DNA of 36,678 nt, from positions 1 through 36,678 of the forward strand of contig JAJDCQ010000094.1 in the NCBI GenBank assembly GCA_029260755.1. Reading direction: 5' to 3'. The translations under genes and the position numbers were made by a program. Origin of the DNA: Planctomycetota bacterium. Its GTDB lineage: Bacteria > Planctomycetota > J058 > JAJDCQ01. Shown here piece after piece: positions 32,320 through 36,678 of the stretch. Each line of letters opens with the position of its first letter. The first letter of the stretch is position 1. The notes below the pieces were generated by a model. That model was given only the letters and a program-made list of their open reading frames with translations, had not been told where the DNA came from and ran no database searches.

Positions 32320-32736
32320 CTACCAGACGGTTCGGACGTGGGGATACGACCTCAGCCGCGCGTCGCGCGTCACGATCGACACGTCGAGATCGCGCGCGGT
32401 CGCGACGATGATCTGGTCGGCCGGGTCGTCGTGGAACGGGCGTGGCAGCTGGGTGCTCGCGACGGCGATCGTCGGCGACAGCGGCACGAGCGCGACGCCG
32501 GGACGACCGAGGGCCAGATCGATCCAGTCCTTGACGGCGACCGAGAGCCCGAGCCGACCGCGCTCGACGAGCTTGGCCGCCTCCCAGCACGAGATCGCGC
32601 TGACGAGCGCCGTCTCCCCGTCGTCGGTGAGGGCGTCGATCACCCGACGGGCCCGCTTCGACAGCCGCGCCGGCTGCGCGTTCCACCAGATCCACGCGTG
32701 GGTGTCGAGGAGCAAGCTCAGCGCATCGCCTCCCAC
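32320..32736 (-). CDS. vapC: VapC-like PIN-domain toxin
   Basis: A 138-residue reading from GTG 32736, overlapping the antitoxin gene by 19 bases; a TTG at 32715 would give a start nearer the family norm ('LLLDTHAW'). PIN-domain acidic residues are present: D11 ('LLLDTHAW'), E52 ('SCWEAAKL'), D104/D107 ('DDPADQIIVATA') and D125 ('TRDARL'). Such toxins are magnesium-dependent ribonucleases, often cutting tRNA or rRNA, that slow growth when free of antitoxin. The target here is unknown. It forms a standard two-gene pair with the upstream Phd-like gene. Confidence 0.9.
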   Translation of the reverse strand: MGGDALSLLLDTHAWIWWNAQPARLSKRARRVIDALTDDGETALVSAISCWEAAKLVERGRLGLSVAVKDWIDLALGRPGVALVPLSPTIAVASTQLPRPFHDDPADQIIVATARDLDVSIVTRDARLRSYPHVRTVW

Positions 32737-32969
32737 TCGGAGGCCTCGACCGCCGGCGAGACGATGTCGTCCTCGTGGAGGATGGTGCCGAGAAGCGGGT
32801 TGGCGTCGTCGACCTCGAGATCGGGAGGCGCCACGACCAGGACGACGGGCTGACCCCGGCGGGTGACGAGGAGCGGCTGACGCGTCCTCCGCACCTCCTC
32901 GATCAGGTGGGTGCAGCGAGCCTTGAACTCCGCGACCCCGACGGTCCGGCGGGTGGTCGATGCGGACAT
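32718..32969 (-). CDS. Phd/YefM-family antitoxin
   Basis: An 83-residue protein starting at ATG 32969 after GAGGAG. Residues 8-50 show the family pattern: 'TVGVAEFKARCTHLIEEV' and 'RQPLLVTRRGQPVVLVVAP', the DNA-binding N-terminal fold of Phd/YefM. The acidic C-terminal ~30 residues ('VDDANPLLGTILHEDDIV') would wrap the toxin. It should neutralise the PIN toxin and repress the shared promoter, whose palindromic operator lies at 32997-33024. Confidence 0.9.
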   Translation of the reverse strand: MSASTTRRTVGVAEFKARCTHLIEEVRRTRQPLLVTRRGQPVVLVVAPPDLEVDDANPLLGTILHEDDIVSPAVEASEWEAMR

Positions 32970-32996
32970 GGCGCTCCTCGATGACGGGCGATCGAT

Positions 32997-33024
32997 ATGA
33001 CTACAATGAAATGACTATAGTCAT
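32997..33024 (-). promoter_or_regulatory. Palindromic operator/promoter of the toxin-antitoxin pair
   Basis: The perfect palindrome ATGACTATAGTCAT (33011-33024) sits 42 bases upstream of the antitoxin start. A third ATGACTA half-site lies at 32997-33003, 14 bases from the next. The block is strikingly AT-rich for this window and contains TATAGT, a possible -10. Auto-repression by the antitoxin at such sites is standard for this family. Confidence 0.65.
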
Positions 33025-33038
33025 CAATGAGTCACCCA

Positions 33039-34313
33039 TCAAGAGTCGGCGAGAGCGGAGCCCGGAGCGATGACGAGGGCGTGATGCACGACCCGCTCGG
33101 GCACCGCGAGCCGGAGGAGCGCCAGCCCGACGCCCGCCTGGCCGAGCCCGACGCCGACGCCGGGCGGCGGCGTCTCGGCGGGGAAGACGAGTCGGTCGTG
33201 GCCGTCGCGCTTGCCCCGCGGGAGCAGGTGGACGCGGGCGAGCTCGCGCGCTCGGTCGAGGTGGCGGCGCTCGCCGGTGACGAGACCCGCCTCGATGAAC
33301 GCCTCGATCAGCCCCGCGACCCCGTGGCACTGACCGGCGGCCCGCACCGTCCGCGTCGTGAGGAAGTGGTCGGTCGCGGCGAGGGCGTCGTCGGCCGCCG
33401 CGCGCCAGCGGGGACGCTGCTCCTCATCGAGGCGGGCGGCGTGGAGGAGCGCGATCGCGATCCCGGCCGCGCCGTGACACCAGTAGGTGATGGTGCGGCT
33501 CCGCGGATCGTCGTGGATCGGGTAGACGGTGCCGCCGAAGCGATCGACGTCGGTCGTCCCGCGCTCGAGGACGAACGCGAGCCCGGCCCGGCCGAGGGCA
33601 GCGAAGCGCTCCTCGCCCGTCGCCACGGCGAGCTCGAGAAGGGCGTAGGCGATCCCGGCCGGGCCGTGGCTCAGCCCGACGTAGACGGTCGGATCCTCGA
33701 GGCCGCCGAGCGGGCTCATCTTGCCCCAGCGCCAGAACCGCCCCGAGCGATCGGGGCGCTGAAGCGCCGAACGCTCGAGCTGCTCGCCGCAGGCTTCGGC
33801 CGCCGCCAGCGCGGCCGGGTGACCGGTCAGCGAGTGCGTCGAGAGCCAGGTCACGATCGCGCCGGCCGCCCCGTAGAAGAGCTCGTTCGCCGTCGTCCGG
33901 CCGCGGGCGAGGAGCGCGTCGAGCCCGACCGCCACGCGCCGCCGCGCATCCTCGTCGTCGGGGCGGAGCCGGGCGAGCGCCGCCTCGACCCAGAGCAGCC
34001 CGCCCTCGCCGCACATCGCGGCCGGGGTCACCCACGCTCGCTCGAGCGCCGACCTCCACGCCTCCGCGAGCGCCCGGCGCGCGAGGGCGCCGTGCGACGC
34101 CGAGCGGTCGACATCGAGGGCGGCGAGCGTCCCGAGGAACAGGGCGACGCCCGCCTGACCCGAGTAGATGTCCGCGGGGTAGCAGGAGCGCCCGTCCTGA
34201 CCGACGTGAGGCCAGCGAGGACCCGCCCGCTCGTCCCCCTCGACGTGGGCGGCGACCGTCGCGGCGAGGTCGCGGGCCGCGTCGAGAAACGGCGCGCCGT
34301 CGCCATCCGTCAC
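33039..34313 (-). CDS. Stand-alone LanC-like (lanthionine synthetase C) protein
   Basis: A 424-residue protein with GTG start at 34313, 33 bases after the ligase stop. It has the alpha/alpha-barrel repeats of LanC: 'YSGQAGVALFLGTLAAL' (50-66), 'FYGAAGAIVTWL' (146-157), 'GLSHGPAGIAYALLELA' (213-229; H216), 'TYWCHGAAGIAIALL' (276-290), 'GQCHGVAGLIEAF' (327-339) and 'GLGQAGVGLALLRLA' (389-403). All three zinc ligands are kept: C279, C329 and H330. LanC cyclases add cysteine thiols to dehydrated residues; LanC-like proteins in bacteria and eukaryotes can also add glutathione to dehydroamino acids. No LanB/LanM dehydratase or precursor peptide is visible, so the substrate is open. It shares an operon with a feruloyl-CoA-synthase-like ligase. 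Confidence 0.9.
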   Translation of the reverse strand: MTDGDGAPFLDAARDLAATVAAHVEGDERAGPRWPHVGQDGRSCYPADIYSGQAGVALFLGTLAALDVDRSASHGALARRALAEAWRSALERAWVTPAAMCGEGGLLWVEAALARLRPDDEDARRRVAVGLDALLARGRTTANELFYGAAGAIVTWLSTHSLTGHPAALAAAEACGEQLERSALQRPDRSGRFWRWGKMSPLGGLEDPTVYVGLSHGPAGIAYALLELAVATGEERFAALGRAGLAFVLERGTTDVDRFGGTVYPIHDDPRSRTITYWCHGAAGIAIALLHAARLDEEQRPRWRAAADDALAATDHFLTTRTVRAAGQCHGVAGLIEAFIEAGLVTGERRHLDRARELARVHLLPRGKRDGHDRLVFPAETPPPGVGVGLGQAGVGLALLRLAVPERVVHHALVIAPGSALADS

Positions 34314-34346
34314 CGGCGCGGCCCGATCGGTCCGCGACCCACCACG

Positions 34347-36179
34347 TCAGGCGACCAGGATGACCTCATCATCATCACGATGAAGCTTCTCCACGAGCGC
34401 CGCTCGTCGATCGAGGACGGCGCGCTGGTTGATGTAGCCCTTGTCGGTGATCTCGTTCGCGTCGATCGATGGCGGCTCGGCGAGCAGGAGCGCGCGCGCG
34501 ATCCGCTCGCTGTTGAGCGGGTGGGACGCCGCGTAGGCGCCGAGCGCGGTCGCGACGTGGTCGCGGACCTCGGGCCGCGCGATCAGATCGGCGAGCGGCG
34601 CGTCGGCCGGCGCGTCGGGGCAGACGGCGCGGAGACCGGCCGGGCTCGGGAAGATGAGCAGCCCGAGGGCGTCGCCGTCGTGCCCGGTCACCACCGCGTC
34701 CGCCGCGACCGGGGAGAGCGCCGCGACGGCGGCGACGCGGACGTTGCCGACGTTCACCCACGTGCCGCTCGCGAGCTTGAAGTTCTCGGCGGTGCGGCCG
34801 TCGAAGACGAGGCCGCGCTCGGGGGCGGCCTCGTCCTCGAGGCGACCGGCGTCGCCCATCCTCAGGAACCCCTCGTCGTCGAACGGCGGGGTCGCTCCGT
34901 CCTCGGCGCGCCAGTAGCCGGGCGTCACGTTCGGGCCGCGGACGCGGAGCTCGTCCTTGCCGCTCGCCGGGTCGGGGACGAGGGCCACCTCGGTCCCGGG
35001 CGCCGGCAGCCCGATCACGCCGGCGCGGTCGATCGGGAAGTGGACCGTCGTCGCCATCGGCGCCGTCTCGGTCGAGCCCCAGGCGCTCATCATCAAGATG
35101 CGTCGACCCCGGGACGCGACGGCGAGCGTCTCGAGCCGCTCCCACGAGCTCTGCGGCAGGGCCGCCCCGGCGTAGAAGATCGCGTCGAGATCGGCGAAGA
35201 AGCGATCACGGAGCGCCGCGTCGTCCTCGAGGAACGGCAGGAGCGCGTCGAAGCCGCGCGGGACGTTGAAGTAGATCGTGGGCGAGACCTCGCGAAGGTT
35301 CGCCGCGGTCGTCTCGATCATGCCGGGGAGCGGCTTCCCACCATCGATGTGGAGCGTCCCCCCGTTCCGGAGGACGAGCCCGACGTTGTGGTTCGCGCCG
35401 AACGTGTGGCTCCACGGGAGCCAGTCGAGCAGCACCGGCGGCCGATCCTCGAGGAACGGCCAGCAGCGGGCGATCGCCTCCTGGTTGCTCGTCAGCATCC
35501 GGTGGGTGTTGATCACCCCCTTGGGGGTCCCGGTCGAGCCCGACGTGAAGAGGATCTTCGCGACGCTGTCGGGGCCGGTCGCGGCGAAGGCCGCGGCGAC
35601 CGCGTCGGTCGGCGCCGTCGCCAGGAGCTCGGCGAACGGCGTCGCTCCCGCTCCCTGGCCCGCGTTCGACGAGACGACGCGCTCGACGCTCGGGCGATCG
35701 ATCGCCGCGAGCGCGGCCGCGAACGGCCCGGGGTCCGCGACGTAGATGAGGCCCGGGTCGACCCGCTCGATCACGTGCCGGAGCCGCGCGTGGTCCGAGG
35801 AGACGAGCGAGTAGGCGGGCGAGATCGGCGCGACGGGGATGCCGACCTGGAGCGCGCCGAGGGTGAGGAGGGCGTGGTCGATCCCGTTGCCCGAGAGGAC
35901 CGCGACCGGACGTTCGGCGCCGAGGCCGCGCGCGAGGAGCGCGGCGGAGATCGCGTCGGCCGACCGCGCCGCGTCGGCGTAGCTCACCCTCCGCCACCCG
36001 TCCGCGCCGGCGCGCTCGGCGAGCGCGGTTCGCCCGGGCGCGTCGGCGGCCCAGCGCCGGAGCCAGAGGCCGGCCTGCGCCGGCACCTCGCCGAGCGGGG
36101 TCGGGCTGCGGAGCACCCTCGCCCCATCGGCGCGCCGCTCGACCTCGACCCGGGCGGGCGCGAGGCGGGGGAGCTTCAT
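34347..36179 (-). CDS. Feruloyl-CoA-synthase-like acyl-CoA ligase
   Basis: A 610-residue ANL-superfamily enzyme from ATG 36179. Core motifs: A3 'ILFTSGSTGTPKGV' (209-222), 'WLPWSHTFGANHNVGLVL' (253-270), A5 'SAWGSTETAP' (365-374), 'RMGDAGR', 'FDGRTAENFKLASGTWVN' and catalytic Lys580 in 'EITDKGYINQRA'. The phrases 'HTFGANHN', 'YFNVPRGFDALLPFL' and 'ITDKGYINQRA' are those of the feruloyl-CoA synthase group, which activates hydroxycinnamic acids to CoA thioesters through acyl-adenylates. Whether the natural substrate is ferulate, another aryl acid or a fatty acid is not decided by motifs. No enoyl-CoA hydratase/aldolase for ferulate breakdown is nearby. It lies eight bases after the TPR gene and 33 before the LanC gene, so an operon is likely. 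Confidence 0.9.
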   Translation of the reverse strand: MKLPRLAPARVEVERRADGARVLRSPTPLGEVPAQAGLWLRRWAADAPGRTALAERAGADGWRRVSYADAARSADAISAALLARGLGAERPVAVLSGNGIDHALLTLGALQVGIPVAPISPAYSLVSSDHARLRHVIERVDPGLIYVADPGPFAAALAAIDRPSVERVVSSNAGQGAGATPFAELLATAPTDAVAAAFAATGPDSVAKILFTSGSTGTPKGVINTHRMLTSNQEAIARCWPFLEDRPPVLLDWLPWSHTFGANHNVGLVLRNGGTLHIDGGKPLPGMIETTAANLREVSPTIYFNVPRGFDALLPFLEDDAALRDRFFADLDAIFYAGAALPQSSWERLETLAVASRGRRILMMSAWGSTETAPMATTVHFPIDRAGVIGLPAPGTEVALVPDPASGKDELRVRGPNVTPGYWRAEDGATPPFDDEGFLRMGDAGRLEDEAAPERGLVFDGRTAENFKLASGTWVNVGNVRVAAVAALSPVAADAVVTGHDGDALGLLIFPSPAGLRAVCPDAPADAPLADLIARPEVRDHVATALGAYAASHPLNSERIARALLLAEPPSIDANEITDKGYINQRAVLDRRAALVEKLHRDDDEVILVA

Positions 36180-36187
36180 CGGTATCC

Positions 36188-36634
36188 TCAACGTCGACGC
36201 CCCTCGCGGAGCGCCTTCCATCGAGGGTCCTCGCGGAACTTCGCGAAGTCCTCGTGGTCGAGCTCCTCGCGCCGCATCCCGGCGCCGATCGCCTCCTCGA
36301 GCGCCTCGAACATGGGCGCCTGCGCGTCGAGGCGCTTCAGCAGCCGCGCGAGGAGGAAGAACCCGCCCGGGTCGTTCGGGGCGAGCTCCGCCCGCCGACG
36401 CCAGTCGGTGACCGCCATCGCCGACTGCTCGAGGCGCTGGAGCACCGTCCCGCGCTGGTCGAGCGCCCACACATCGCGCGGGTTCTGGATGAGCAGGCGC
36501 GAGAGGCCGACCCAGGCTCGATGGAGCCCCGCGTGATCCGCCGCGCCCTGGACGAGCGGCTCGACGTCGGCGCGGCGGGCGCGCGGCGGTGCGGGGGGGC
36601 CGGCGGGGGGGGCGCCGGGCGGCGCCCCCAGCAC
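36188..36634 (-). CDS. TPR-type small protein, 5' end unreliable
   Basis: About 125 believable residues: TPR-like helices 'HRAWVGLSRLLIQNPRDVWA', 'RGTVLQRLEQSAMAVTDWRR' and 'GGFFLLARLLKRLDAQ', then the typical TPR-cap ending 'FREDPRWKALREG'. The first ~20 residues (Pro/Gly/Ala) come from the degenerate sequence at the window end, so the true start is unknown and the gene probably extends beyond the window. It precedes the ligase by eight bases on the same strand. Probable role: protein-protein interaction; no catalytic motif. Confidence 0.65.
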   Translation of the reverse strand: MLGAPPGAPPAGPPAPPRARRADVEPLVQGAADHAGLHRAWVGLSRLLIQNPRDVWALDQRGTVLQRLEQSAMAVTDWRRRAELAPNDPGGFFLLARLLKRLDAQAPMFEALEEAIGAGMRREELDHEDFAKFREDPRWKALREGRRR

Positions 36635-36678
36635 CCGCCGCGGCGCGCGCCCCGCGGGGGGGGGGGGGCGGGTGGGGG
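36588..36678. other. Low-complexity window edge
   Basis: G-rich runs (up to about a dozen Gs) and CGGG/CGCC repeats dominate the last ~90 bases. Similar texture at the start of the window supports a contig end with poor consensus sequence rather than a biological repeat. Confidence 0.6.

Overview
The window is about 36.7 kb of very GC-rich bacterial DNA with no rRNA, tRNA or CRISPR array. Both ends dissolve into G/C homopolymer-like sequence inside otherwise good genes, so it looks like a complete assembly contig with unreliable ends. The gene content suggests a Planctomycetota member, with Myxococcota as the second choice. It includes long TPR-CHAT proteins, a kinase/AAA/TPR/GAF/sigma-54 activator fusion, 'FEARExAT'-type HEAT-like segments, FG-GAP, WD40, DNRLRE and BsuPI-like modules, and many exported or lipid-anchored proteins. 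No phylogenetic marker gene is present, so this is inference from content and style only.

Left part (1-9.7 kb): a WD40-like protein cut by the window edge follows an orphan CpaB (Flp pilus) gene. Next comes a 655-bp non-coding stretch filled with palindromic repeats. A CoA-binding protein and a secreted M28 peptidase are translationally coupled, and a secreted esterase stands alone. On the plus strand, a periplasmic binding protein fused to an OmpA-like peptidoglycan-binding domain, a vWA lipoprotein and a small single-pass membrane protein form a tight operon without any ABC permease or ATPase. A DUF374-type acyltransferase with a poly-lysine tract follows.

Middle part (9.7-18.4 kb): a 249-bp inverted-repeat element precedes a minus-strand operon of a DASS/SLC13 transporter and two tandem paralogous secreted proteins. 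A SpoU-family RNA methyltransferase diverges from the transporter and converges on an FG-GAP lipoprotein, with a 73-bp near-perfect palindrome between the two. A secreted DNRLRE plus BsuPI-like protein follows.

Right part (18.6-36.7 kb): a 1,897-residue kinase-to-sigma-54-activator fusion lies downstream of a lipoprotein gene and two very large exported TPR-CHAT proteins, all on the minus strand. By eye, both CHAT domains have lost the catalytic His and Cys, so they look like pseudoproteases. A 91-residue lipoprotein that is only the tail of a TlpA/redoxin domain diverges from them. Then come a Phd/VapC toxin-antitoxin pair with a palindromic operator, a stand-alone LanC-like cyclase with intact zinc ligands, a feruloyl-CoA-synthase-like ligase and a partial TPR protein.

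The most interesting items are the paired degenerate CHAT proteins with their overlapping lipoprotein and nearby kinase/activator, the binding-protein/OmpA/vWA operon, and the LanC/acyl-CoA ligase operon without a lanthipeptide precursor.
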